This document shows positions 27,553-36,147 of a stretch of 64,000 nucleotides of DNA, piece by piece. The number at the start of each line of letters is the position of its first letter. Positions within the stretch are counted from its first letter, which is position 1. Both the position numbers and the translations under genes were made by a program. The notes below the pieces were generated by a model, which was given only the letters and a program-made list of their open reading frames with translations, was not told where the DNA came from and did not search any database. Source of the stretch: Verrucomicrobiaceae bacterium (GTDB taxonomy: Bacteria > Verrucomicrobiota > Verrucomicrobiia > Verrucomicrobiales > Akkermansiaceae). Where the stretch lies: the NCBI GenBank assembly GCA_027484055.1, contig JAIXQH010000036.1, positions 1-64,000 on the forward strand. Reading direction: 5' to 3'.

Positions 27553-28443
27553 ATGAAGGCTGCACCACCGCAAAAACGTCACGAAGGCTTCCCGGGGCAG
27601 CGGTTGGTGATCATTCCGCCCGCCATCGCCATTGAGGCATGCCGCAAGCCGGTCACCCGCGATCTCTGCGTCACCCACATCGGCACCTTTGTGGCGGCGG
27701 GAGGGCATTACGTCGAGCGCCCGCACGGCACCTCACAGCACATCCTAATCGCCTGCATTTCGGGCAACGGTTCCTGCACGCTCGCCGGACGGGAGTGGAA
27801 ACTGGAACCCGGCGACCTCTTGTTTCTTCCACCCCGCGAGCACCACGTTTACAGTGCCAACCCACGCGCGCCATGGACGATCTTCTGGATGCACTTCCGC
27901 GGACTTCGCGCCGCCGACCATCTCGAAAACCTCGGTGCCTCCATCACCAATCCCATCGTTTCAGTGGATGACACTGCGGTGTTGATCGAGGCGTTTGAAG
28001 ACAGCTTCCGCCACGCCACCCATGGCTTCAGCGAGGCGGCGATGACCGGACTCTCGACCGCATTCGGCCGTTTGCTAGGTCTGGCGAAAGTCCACCAACG
28101 CGCGCCCGGCAACCGATCCCGCCGCGCTGAAAACCGTCTGCTCAAGGTTCTCGCAAAGATGCGCGATGACCTGGCCCACCCGTGGACGCTTGAGGAGCTC
28201 GCCCGTGAATCCCGCCTCAGCATCCCTCATTTCACCGAACTATGCCGCCGGCAGACCGGATTGCCACCGCTCGGTCTGTTGATCCGATTGCGGCTTCAAC
28301 GGGCGATGGACCTTCTTCAGCAACGAAGTCACAACGTGGCCGAAGCGGCACTCGCCGTAGGATACGATGATCCGTTCTATTTCTCGCGATTGTTCCGGAA
28401 ACACATGGGTGTTCCCCCATCATCCTGCCTTCATGGCCCGTGA
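27553..28443 (+). CDS. AraC-family transcriptional regulator
   Basis: The ATG at 27553 gives 296 aa with an N-terminal cupin-like arabinose-binding-type domain (about residues 25-165: SGNGSCTLAGREWKLEPGDLLFLPP, then HVYSANP) and a C-terminal AraC HTH pair (about 195-290: HPWTLEELARESRLSIPHFTELC and NVAEAALAVGYDDPFYFSRLF). This is the standard layout of sugar-responsive AraC activators. It diverges from the MFS-DUF5107-mutarotase operon, which it most likely controls. Confidence 0.93.
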   Translation: MKAAPPQKRHEGFPGQRLVIIPPAIAIEACRKPVTRDLCVTHIGTFVAAGGHYVERPHGTSQHILIACISGNGSCTLAGREWKLEPGDLLFLPPREHHVYSANPRAPWTIFWMHFRGLRAADHLENLGASITNPIVSVDDTAVLIEAFEDSFRHATHGFSEAAMTGLSTAFGRLLGLAKVHQRAPGNRSRRAENRLLKVLAKMRDDLAHPWTLEELARESRLSIPHFTELCRRQTGLPPLGLLIRLRLQRAMDLLQQRSHNVAEAALAVGYDDPFYFSRLFRKHMGVPPSSCLHGP

Positions 28444-28493
28444 CTACCGATCTCAAGGGTGCACCGGAATCGACATAACACCCTCAAAGAGAG

Positions 28494-28570
28494 TGGTCGG
28501 GGCGGCCAGATTCGAACTGACGACATCTGCGTCCCAAACGCAGCGCTCTACCAGGCTGAGCTACGCCCCG
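28494..28570 (-). tRNA. tRNA-Pro (TGG)
   Basis: On the minus strand the acceptor CGGGGCG (from 28570) pairs with CGCCCCG, with discriminator A at 28497 and an encoded CCA (28494-28496). The anticodon arm CTGCG-TTTGGGA-CGCAG carries TGG, and the T-arm holds GTTCGAATC. The structure is complete. Confidence 0.97.
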
Positions 28571-28719
28571 TGCACGGGCGGAACCTCATGAATTCTTCCG
28601 AGCGACGCAAGAACTTCCTTAACTAAAATTTCATTTTCTTAAATTCCCCGCCAAATCCCTAGCTAGAACCGACACTTCTCCCTTGGCACAGCTCCGATTC
28701 ATGGCCATTGTCTCATCAA

Positions 28720-28816
28720 CGACAGGGGTGCTTCATGATCGAGAAGCCGAGATTTTCCGACGCACGGGAAAGACCCTCCGAACCTGACGCGGGTCATGCC
28801 GCCGTAGGAAGTCGAA
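28720..28816 (+). promoter_or_regulatory. TPP riboswitch (THI element) upstream of thiC
   Basis: The conserved aptamer segments are in order: ACAGGGGTGC at 28722 onward, GCCGAGATT (the CUGAGA-type region), then ACCCTCCGAACCTGACGCGG and GTCATGCCGCCGTAGGAAGT. This is a class with a normal P3 stem. It is followed by an intrinsic terminator and then thiC, so thiamine pyrophosphate should stop transcription. Confidence 0.95.
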
Positions 28817-28839
28817 ACCCTTCACCGTTTCACTTCCCC

Positions 28840-28867
28840 GGCCGTGCCTCATCCGCACGGCCTTTTT
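28840..28867 (+). terminator. Riboswitch-controlled intrinsic terminator before thiC
   Basis: GGCCGTGC (28840-28847) pairs with GCACGGCC (28855-28862), followed by TTTTT. It lies between the TPP aptamer and the thiC start and is the expected expression platform. Confidence 0.9.
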
Positions 28868-28893
28868 CTTACCTTTTAACCAATAACCTCTAA

Positions 28894-30894
<2,001 letters not shown>

Positions 30895-30900
30895 CGAACG

Positions 30901-31656
30901 ATGAACGAAGCCAACCGCATAGAAGCAGGCACCAGAGCCTTTGAAATCCTCACTGAAATTCTAGAGGAACATGAGGACGTGTATGTTAGTCTGGCTTGCA
31001 CGGGCCGGCTTCTAGCTCACGGCGCTACTGCGGTTGTCAGCGAGGTTGCGAAAGCCATTGAAGACCTAAGGAGCAAGGATCCGGAGGAATTGATAGACTT
31101 GGTGGATTTGCTGCCGAGCAATGCTTTCGTCGCACTTGCACGAGCCGAACCTTCCCAAGTATTCGTGAAGGTGGAGCGCCAAATGTCTATTTCCGCATTG
31201 ATCACGGCGCATGCATTCTTTGAGTCCGTTATAAAAGACCTGCTCAGGATTACGATTTTATGCGATCGAGAACGCTGGTTGGCCGACATCTCGGGTAAGA
31301 GCCTCGTGTTTGGGGAAGCTGCATCAAAGGACCTCGATGCCTGCGCTGACGACCTCTTCGAAAAGGAATTGAAAAAGCTCAGCCTAGCGGGAATGCCTGG
31401 GCTTGTTGCGAAGCTGCTGGGATTCTGCAAGGGAAACGTCACCACAAAAAGCATCTTCAATAACTATCAACTCGACCTCAGTCGCCTCAAAACCCTCGAC
31501 CAACTGCGTCACAATTACGCGCATCGCCGTACAAAAGCTCCTTACTCCATGCGAGAAGCTGAGGTCGATCTCCGGTTCTTGACCATAACAGCAGTCCATT
31601 TGGTGACCTGCATCATGGAAGCGTTTGGCCTTAAGGGACAGCACAGGAAGACGTGA
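30901..31656 (+). CDS. HEPN-like protein of unknown function
   Basis: The 251-aa protein begins 6 bases after thiC. It is largely alpha-helical. Near the C terminus is LDQLRHNYAHRRT, giving R203-x4-H208, the RX4-6H arrangement of HEPN RNases and nucleotide-modifying proteins, in a helix after NNYQLDLSRLK as in RiboL/MAE-type HEPN families. Another helical stretch (ISALITAHAFFESVIKDLL) resembles the first HEPN helix pair. Codons are more AT-rich than in thiC, suggesting acquisition at the edge of the accessory region. The HEPN assignment rests on the motif and helical context only. It may be a defence or toxin-type RNase. Confidence 0.65.
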   Translation: MNEANRIEAGTRAFEILTEILEEHEDVYVSLACTGRLLAHGATAVVSEVAKAIEDLRSKDPEELIDLVDLLPSNAFVALARAEPSQVFVKVERQMSISALITAHAFFESVIKDLLRITILCDRERWLADISGKSLVFGEAASKDLDACADDLFEKELKKLSLAGMPGLVAKLLGFCKGNVTTKSIFNNYQLDLSRLKTLDQLRHNYAHRRTKAPYSMREAEVDLRFLTITAVHLVTCIMEAFGLKGQHRKT

Positions 31657-31720
31657 ATTGATTCAACTGATGGAGTAGACGGGTTGGAGTGCCTTCGAGC
31701 TTGGGATTTGTTGGGTGAAA

Positions 31721-31830
31721 CAAGGAGTGGCGATCTCCGAATCGCCTGCCCATGTATGGACAATGAAGAGCGGTTTCCTCTGCTCATTGGCTTTTCATGG
31801 GCTTGGCGGATCGGAGTCCGCCACTCCTTG
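31721..31830. repeat. REP-like repeat unit, left of the RAYT gene
   Basis: Two 6-bp stem hairpins, GGCGAT-CTCCGA-ATCGCC (31729-31746) and GGCGGA-TCGGAG-TCCGCC (31805-31822), are joined by a conserved spacer (CGGTTTCCTCTGCTCATTGG and neighbours) and bounded by CAAGGAGTGG and CCACTCCTTG, which are complementary to each other. The copy at 32558-32669 is similar along its whole length. Confidence 0.82.
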
Positions 31831-31854
31831 GGGCTTGTTTCGGCGCGGTGGCGA

Positions 31855-31892
31855 TTCATTGTCTGGGGCGATTCGGAGATCGCCTCCCCTTG
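31855..31892. repeat. Inverted partial REP-like unit next to the RAYT start
   Basis: GGCGAT-TCGGAG-ATCGCC (31867-31884) is the first hairpin of the repeat in opposite orientation, followed by TCCCCTTG. ATTGTC just before it is the complement of the GACAAT in the left unit. Confidence 0.65.
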
Positions 31893-31897
31893 ATGTT

Positions 31898-32557
31898 ATG
31901 GAACCCGACTCATCCGCCTATCCGACTTTGAAATTTCTCAACGAGTTCGCGGAGATTCAGAAGACCGGAAACCGCCTCCCGCACTGGCAACAGGACAAGG
32001 CCACGTATTTCCTCACCTTTCGCCTCGCGGATTCGATCCCGGTCAGCCTACTCAACGAGTGGCGGGAGGAAAGAAATCACTGGCAGACGAATCGTCCGAA
32101 ACCTTGGTCACCTGAAACAGAAGCCGAATATCACAAGCTCTTCTCCGCCAGGATCGATCAATTCCTCGACCAAGGTTTGGGCTCCTGCCTGCTCGGTGAT
32201 TCCGCGAATGCCGCCACTGTGGCCGGCGCATTCCAACATTTCGACCACACCCGCTACCTGATCCATGCGTGGGTCATAATGCCAAACCACGTTCATCTTC
32301 TGCTTTCGCTAGGTGAGTCCATCGATTTGGGGGAAACCGTGGCCAGTTGGAAACGCTTCACTGCTACGAAGATCAACCGGGTGGATCACGGCTCAGGGCC
32401 GGTCTGGCAGAAGGATTACTTTGATCGGTTGATCCGCGATTGGAATCATTTCATGAATGTCGCGCGGTACATCCGGAGGAATCCGATCAAGGCAAAGCTG
32501 CCGGTGGGGTCGTTCGTGGTTTATGAAGCTCCCTGGGTGGAGCGTCTGCTCTCGTAA
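31898..32557 (+). CDS. REP-associated tyrosine transposase (RAYT, IS200/Y1-type)
   Basis: The ATG at 31898 gives 219 aa, standard for RAYT proteins. Y1-transposase features: MPNHVHLLL (the HUH-type His pair) in the middle, WQKDYFDRLIRD (catalytic Tyr in the YFDR context) and ARYIRRNPIKAKL at the end. RAYTs act as single copies and mobilise short palindromic REP elements. The gene is bracketed by two nearly identical REP-like units, and the right one begins directly after the stop codon, so this is a complete REPtron-like locus. An open frame continues upstream to 31715 but runs through the repeat. Confidence 0.9.
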   Translation: MEPDSSAYPTLKFLNEFAEIQKTGNRLPHWQQDKATYFLTFRLADSIPVSLLNEWREERNHWQTNRPKPWSPETEAEYHKLFSARIDQFLDQGLGSCLLGDSANAATVAGAFQHFDHTRYLIHAWVIMPNHVHLLLSLGESIDLGETVASWKRFTATKINRVDHGSGPVWQKDYFDRLIRDWNHFMNVARYIRRNPIKAKLPVGSFVVYEAPWVERLLS

Positions 32558-32669
32558 CAAGGAACGGCGATCTCCGAATCGCAGAGGCCCATGGGTGGAC
32601 AATCAGAAGCGGTTTCCTCAGTTCATTGGCTTTTCATAGGCATGGCGGATCGGAGTCCGCCACTCCTTG
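32558..32669. repeat. REP-like repeat unit, right of the RAYT gene
   Basis: A direct copy of the left unit. GGCGAT-CTCCGA-ATCGC and GGCGGA-TCGGAG-TCCGCC are separated by the same spacer (CGGTTTCCTCAGTTCATTGG). It starts at the base after the transposase TAA and ends in CCACTCCTTG. Confidence 0.82.
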
Positions 32670-32734
32670 ATAGAAAAGCACCTCCTCGCCCGATCGCCGG
32701 AGAGTGAACGGCCCGGATTTTCATGCGATTTTTC

Positions 32735-32887
32735 TTACGGCATCCGGCTGGCCCTCAGCTCGGCGATCCCGGATTCGAGGCTGGCGAGTCGCGCTTCGAT
32801 GGCCCAAACCGCTCGGTCGATGGCCCAAATCACTCGGTCGATGGCCCAAATCACTCGGTCGAGGGTCCAAATCTCCTGTGAATGGAG
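32735..32887 (-). pseudogene. Remnant encoding a heptad-repeat coiled coil
   Basis: An open minus-strand frame without a usable start codon encodes three copies of a seven-residue unit (DRVIWAI, DRVIWAI, DRAVWAI). These run into a coiled-coil-like tail, EARLASLESGIAELRASRMP, before a TAA at 32735-32737. The heptad length matches a coiled coil, so the 21-bp DNA repeat has protein-level meaning. It appears to be the 3' end of a lost gene. Confidence 0.45.
32799..32881. repeat. 21-bp tandem repeat, three units and a degenerate fourth
   Basis: The unit ATGGCCCAAATCACTCGGTC plus G occurs at 32799-32819, 32820-32840 and 32841-32861. A diverged copy starts AGGGTCCAAATCTCC at 32862. Units 2 and 3 are identical; unit 1 differs at two bases. 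Confidence 0.9.
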
Positions 32888-33264
32888 TCATGAATCTTCG
32901 CTCGTCTCATTGGCCGCAGATGGGCACGGCGGACAGAATCCGCCGCTCCTTGGGGGCTTTGGGATTGGTGGCGAGGTTTCCTCTTATGGCGCGGGGGGGC
33001 GAAGCGATAGAAGGCTTTGCCGGGTGGCGGGAGGCGGTCGATGATGGTGATCGTGTCGCCGTTATCCACCACGAGAACCTGGGCGCTGTTGAAGGTGTAG
33101 GCGGTGCCGTCGAAGCGGAAGATTTCCGTGAAACTGCCGGACTGGAGCGTGGTGCTGCGGGTGATGATCCAGCGCGTGCCGGCGGTGAACCCGGCGTTCA
33201 CGCCGAAGGTGACCTGCGGGCGGCCCAGGTCGTCGATGACATCGGCGGGGGCAGTCCTCGCATT
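32851..33264 (-). pseudogene. 3' fragment of a large secreted/repeat protein gene
   Basis: The minus-strand frame is open from 33264 with only a GTG at 33201 as possible start. It reads as beta-rich sequence typical of the end of a surface protein: GRPQVTFGVNAGF, TEIFRFDGTAYTFNSAQVL, and a natural-looking end near FYRFAPP. After that (below about 32990) the frame runs into the REP-like unit and loses protein character. I interpret it as a truncated gene whose end was altered near the REP unit. No family is assigned. Confidence 0.4.
32905..32953. repeat. Diverged REP-like unit
   Basis: GGCGGA-CAGAA-TCCGCC (32928-32944) is followed by GCTCCTTGG and preceded by CTCATTGGC, in the order seen in the units flanking the RAYT gene. 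It is a more decayed copy. Confidence 0.6.
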
Positions 33265-33400
33265 TCAACATCCGAGAGCAGAATTGTTTCATTTTAGCTT
33301 ACTCCCCCACCCCAGCACCGCTGCCACCATGAATCATGCGGATGTGCCCCGGCGGGTCGGAATCGGGCGAAGCAGAAGATGGACTGGATTTAGGAGAGGT

Positions 33401-33703
33401 TCAAAAATTCCCCGACGGGAGGTGGGATTTCAGGTCCATAGCTGAATGCAAGACTCGGGCGATTTCGAGGGACTCTTTACTGGCGCGGAAGAGGTGGATA
33501 TGGCGGCCTTCGGAGGCGATGCGACAACCGGGAAAGAGATCTTCGCGGAGTCGATAACGAAAGGGATCACTGCGAATTGCTTCGATCCGCGACCAAATCT
33601 TGTCGAGGTAGATCTCCTCTTGCTCGGTTCCCCACGTTTAAAGGGTGTAGGCACGGATCGATCGGAGATCTTCGAGCGCAGCCTCGGTGAGAGCGAGTTT
33701 CAT
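33401..33703 (-). pseudogene. parE: ParE/RelE-type toxin gene broken by an in-frame stop
   Basis: Read from the ATG at 33703 the frame gives MKLALTEAALEDLRSIRAYTL, then TAA, then a continuous in-frame remainder beginning TWGTEQEEIYLDKIW and including GCRIASEGRHIHLFRA and EIARVLHSAMD, to TGA at 33401. The two parts together are a normal-length (about 100 aa) ParE toxin with the conserved I-R-x-Y-T...W start and the R-V-L-H end. A single T-to-A change would restore Lys (TAA to AAA). The antitoxin stop overlaps this start (ATGA). The toxin is therefore probably inactive. Confidence 0.85.
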
Positions 33704-33939
33704 GCCTTGCCCCGGACCAAGTCTTTGAAATGCTTCTCAGACCGGACTTCAACGATCTGGCCCGATTCAAGTTGGGCGAAGCCAATGGCGGCTTCTCTTG
33801 CGAGCCATTGGTTTTCTTGCTCCCGATTGAGTGATTGCCTTAGGGCTTCGCGGATGACCTCGCTGGCATTGTTGTAAAGCCCGCTGGCTACCTTGCTTTT
33901 CACCGCGTTTTCCAATTCGGGAGTGAGTGAAATGTGCAT
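33700..33939 (-). CDS. parD: ParD-type antitoxin
   Basis: The 79-aa protein has the ParD/CopG-like ribbon-helix-helix at the N terminus (MHISLTPELENAVKSKVASG, then SEVIREALRQ) and an acidic/amphipathic C-terminal tail that would wrap the toxin. It normally neutralises ParE and represses the operon. Its reading frame is intact, while the toxin encoded directly behind it (4-base overlap) carries a premature stop. It may persist as an orphan antitoxin. Confidence 0.9.
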   Translation of the reverse strand: MHISLTPELENAVKSKVASGLYNNASEVIREALRQSLNREQENQWLAREAAIGFAQLESGQIVEVRSEKHFKDLVRGKA

Positions 33940-34071
33940 GCTTCAAAGCTACAAAGATTGCCAAACCTTGTCAAAGGTCTTCCTCGAAAGGGTAAGTCCC
34001 AACTACCGAGCACTTGATGAATCACCTTTGACCATCCGTCTTCGCGAGGCTTGCCGTCGTGCCTCAGTTTT

Positions 34072-34692
34072 TCAATTGGAAGCGACTCGCCCGAAGGGCG
34101 GGATGCCGAGGGAGATGCGTTTCGCGCGGACGGCTGAGGGCGCGAGGTCGAGGGCGGCTGCGGCTGCGGCGTCGGTCATTTTGCCAAGGACGGCGATCTC
34201 TTTGCGGGTCCAGTCGGTGAGAAGTTTTTTCGGGCGCTTTTGGGTGAAGGATGGGATGTTGAGTTTGCAGCGTTTCCAATAGACGGAGGCTTTGTTGATT
34301 CCGGTTCTGAGGGCGACATCGCCGTCGGGCATTTTTCCGAGGAGGGCGATTTCCTTTTTCGTCCAGTAGTGCCAAGTCTTGGATTTACGGGCGTAGCACT
34401 GGATGCCGCGAGAGACCCGCTTCTGCTGAACGCTGAGGATGTTCATGCCGTAGGTTTTGGCGATTTCGCCATCGGGAACCTTGCCTAGCAAGGCGATGAT
34501 GGCAGGGGTCCAATTGATGGTCTTAGGAGGGCGCGATGCGGTGATGCCGAGTTTTTGGCGTTTTTTGAGAACGGTGCTGACATGTAAGCCTAGTTTTCTA
34601 GCGAGGGCGGCATCGGGTATCTTTCCGAGCATGGAGATTTGCCGACGGGTCCAGGGGTACGGTATTCCAGTGGGTGATGGCTGGGGATTCAT
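34072..34692 (-). CDS. Four-repeat Myb/SANT- or homeodomain-like DNA-binding protein
   Basis: From the ATG at 34692 the protein has 206 aa (a TTG at 34737 would add 15). It is made of four tandem units of about 45-50 residues, each reading W-T/P-x3-I-A-L/V-L-G-K-x-P/T-D followed by a helix and a Val/Ala-x-x-K-R-x-x-L-x-I turn (examples: WTPAIIALLGKVPDGEIAKT, YWTKKEIALLGKMPDGDVAL, WTRKEIAVLGKMTDAAAAAA). The Trp-started helix plus HTH spacing looks like Myb/SANT or homeodomain-like repeats. The protein is strongly basic, consistent with DNA binding. Its targets are unknown, and no partner gene is adjacent. Confidence 0.7.
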   Translation of the reverse strand: MNPQPSPTGIPYPWTRRQISMLGKIPDAALARKLGLHVSTVLKKRQKLGITASRPPKTINWTPAIIALLGKVPDGEIAKTYGMNILSVQQKRVSRGIQCYARKSKTWHYWTKKEIALLGKMPDGDVALRTGINKASVYWKRCKLNIPSFTQKRPKKLLTDWTRKEIAVLGKMTDAAAAAALDLAPSAVRAKRISLGIPPFGRVASN

Positions 34693-35041
34693 GGTTGATG
34701 TGGCCGAAGTCCTCGCAGAAATGGGGCCGGGGTGCAAATTCTGACTAAAATGAACTCAATGGGGACATTGATTACGGATTCACGTGGATGAATCGCGGGG
34801 GCTGCGAGTCGCGCTTCGCTGGCGGCACACCAATCGTTTTCCGCTCGGTTGGCGGAGGCGGACGGGCGGTCCGCAGCAGCAGGACGGTGAGGCTGGATTG
34901 TTATTTCTTGAGGGCGTGAAAGCAGCAGCCGCAGAAGGTAAATTCCCGGATTCGATAAAGAAATACTGTGCATTCTCTCCTGCTTTCCTAGTCTTCCCAG
35001 TAGCCAGAATCGGCTAGATCAACGCCTCACCCATCCATCCA
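34693..35041. other. Intergenic region without a supported gene
   Basis: The only structure seen is GATTCA-CGTGGA-TGAATC (34777-34794). Codon use and lengths of the open frames here do not suggest a gene. A segment around 34802 (GCGAGTCGCGCTTCG) recurs near 32784, which points to shared repeated debris in this accessory stretch. Confidence 0.5.
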
Positions 35042-36004
35042 TTGAGCAGCCAACCGCATAACGTCGCTTCCCAGTGGTTCAAAGCCACCGAAGGACTTGG
35101 CGATTTCATGGGCATCCGCTACGGCCGCATCCCCCACGGGTCCGATGAACCCGAGTGGCTCCATGTCTCACATGTCGAGTGTGATGGCCTCGGTGGTTTT
35201 GCCCGACTGCTCCGCCAACGAGGTGCCACGATCGACCAACTCCCCACGACCAAAAGCCACTGCCGCCGCGTCATCGGGCCGCTCTGGAACCTTTGGCGAA
35301 ATAGCCGCACAGCCCCACCGTGCGCCAAACGCAACGATTGGCTACGCGGGCAGGAACCGCAAAGCGGCCCACCCAAAAATGTCGCATGGCACTTGTTCAG
35401 TGAGCAGGAAACCAGACGCCTGCTCGACACCTGCCGAAACCAAAAAATCACCGTCAATAGCATGCTGCTCAAACATCTCGATACCGCCGTTCGCACAGAG
35501 TTGAATCTCGGTGAAGCTCTGCTGCCTTGGATGATCCCGATCAATCTGCGGCACGAAAAAAAGGCCGACGACGACACCACCAACCAAGTGAGTTGCGTAG
35601 AACCACTCATTGCTCCGGATGACAGCGTGCAGGCAGTTCATCAGCAAATTCTCAGGCGGCTCGCAGACGGCGAACATCGTGCAAATTTCCTGCTAATGGC
35701 GCTTGGTAAATTTCTAAGCCACGATTGGAAAAAGCTCATCCTCGCCCGCAGCCGTGCCCAGCCAGCAGGCAATATCGGATCGTTTTCCAACCTCGGTTCT
35801 TGGGACCCTCACAAGCAGATCGACACTCAGGATGCCTGGCTCTTCTGTCCGCCCGTGGTCACGGGTCAGCTCCTGTCAGCGGGGTGTATCACCTTTCAGA
35901 ACCGTCTAAGTCTAATGCTGCAAGCCCATCTCGATCTCTCAGGATCGCCTGATTTTACCAAGTGCTGGATGGAGCGCTGGGTCGATCAAACCCGTGGATT
36001 CTAA
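35042..36004 (+). CDS. Condensation-domain-like CoA/acyl transferase (CAT superfamily), orphan
   Basis: The 320-aa protein (TTG start) resembles the chloramphenicol-acetyltransferase/condensation fold. HVECDGLGGF near residue 41-50 matches the H-x3-D-G catalytic motif, and the later LPWMIPINLRHE and NIGSFSNLG fit the second conserved strand set of C-domain/PapA/wax-synthase-like enzymes. The N-terminal part ahead of the His motif is shorter than in most relatives, so the gene may be trimmed at the 5' end. No carrier protein or NRPS is nearby. A cytoplasmic acyl transfer role is likely; the substrate is unknown. Confidence 0.6.
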   Translation: MSSQPHNVASQWFKATEGLGDFMGIRYGRIPHGSDEPEWLHVSHVECDGLGGFARLLRQRGATIDQLPTTKSHCRRVIGPLWNLWRNSRTAPPCAKRNDWLRGQEPQSGPPKNVAWHLFSEQETRRLLDTCRNQKITVNSMLLKHLDTAVRTELNLGEALLPWMIPINLRHEKKADDDTTNQVSCVEPLIAPDDSVQAVHQQILRRLADGEHRANFLLMALGKFLSHDWKKLILARSRAQPAGNIGSFSNLGSWDPHKQIDTQDAWLFCPPVVTGQLLSAGCITFQNRLSLMLQAHLDLSGSPDFTKCWMERWVDQTRGF

Positions 36005-36054
36005 AAACAGCTCGGAGGCAGTGCTCGGATTTCGGCACGCGGCTGGAGGTGACT

Positions 36055-36068
36055 CAAGGAGTGGCGAT
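36055..36068. repeat. Fragment of the REP-like unit
   Basis: CAAGGAGTGGCGAT is identical to the first 14 bases of the repeat at 31721. It may mark the far edge of the repeat-rich stretch. Confidence 0.35.
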
Positions 36069-36147
36069 GATTCGTGGGAGGACCGTGAAACCGACTCCCT
36101 AGCATCCTTGCTTGCCCTCATTCGACCCAAGTCGCACGATCCCAGAC

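Noticed and set aside
32799-32881. Possible CRISPR array (regular 21-bp units)
   Set aside because: Units are directly adjacent with no spacers, and they encode a heptad; no cas genes are in the window.
34689-34973. 94-codon minus-strand frame upstream of the Myb-repeat gene
   Set aside because: No domain, overlaps the 5' region of the neighbouring gene, and shares only debris-like nucleotide segments with 32784.
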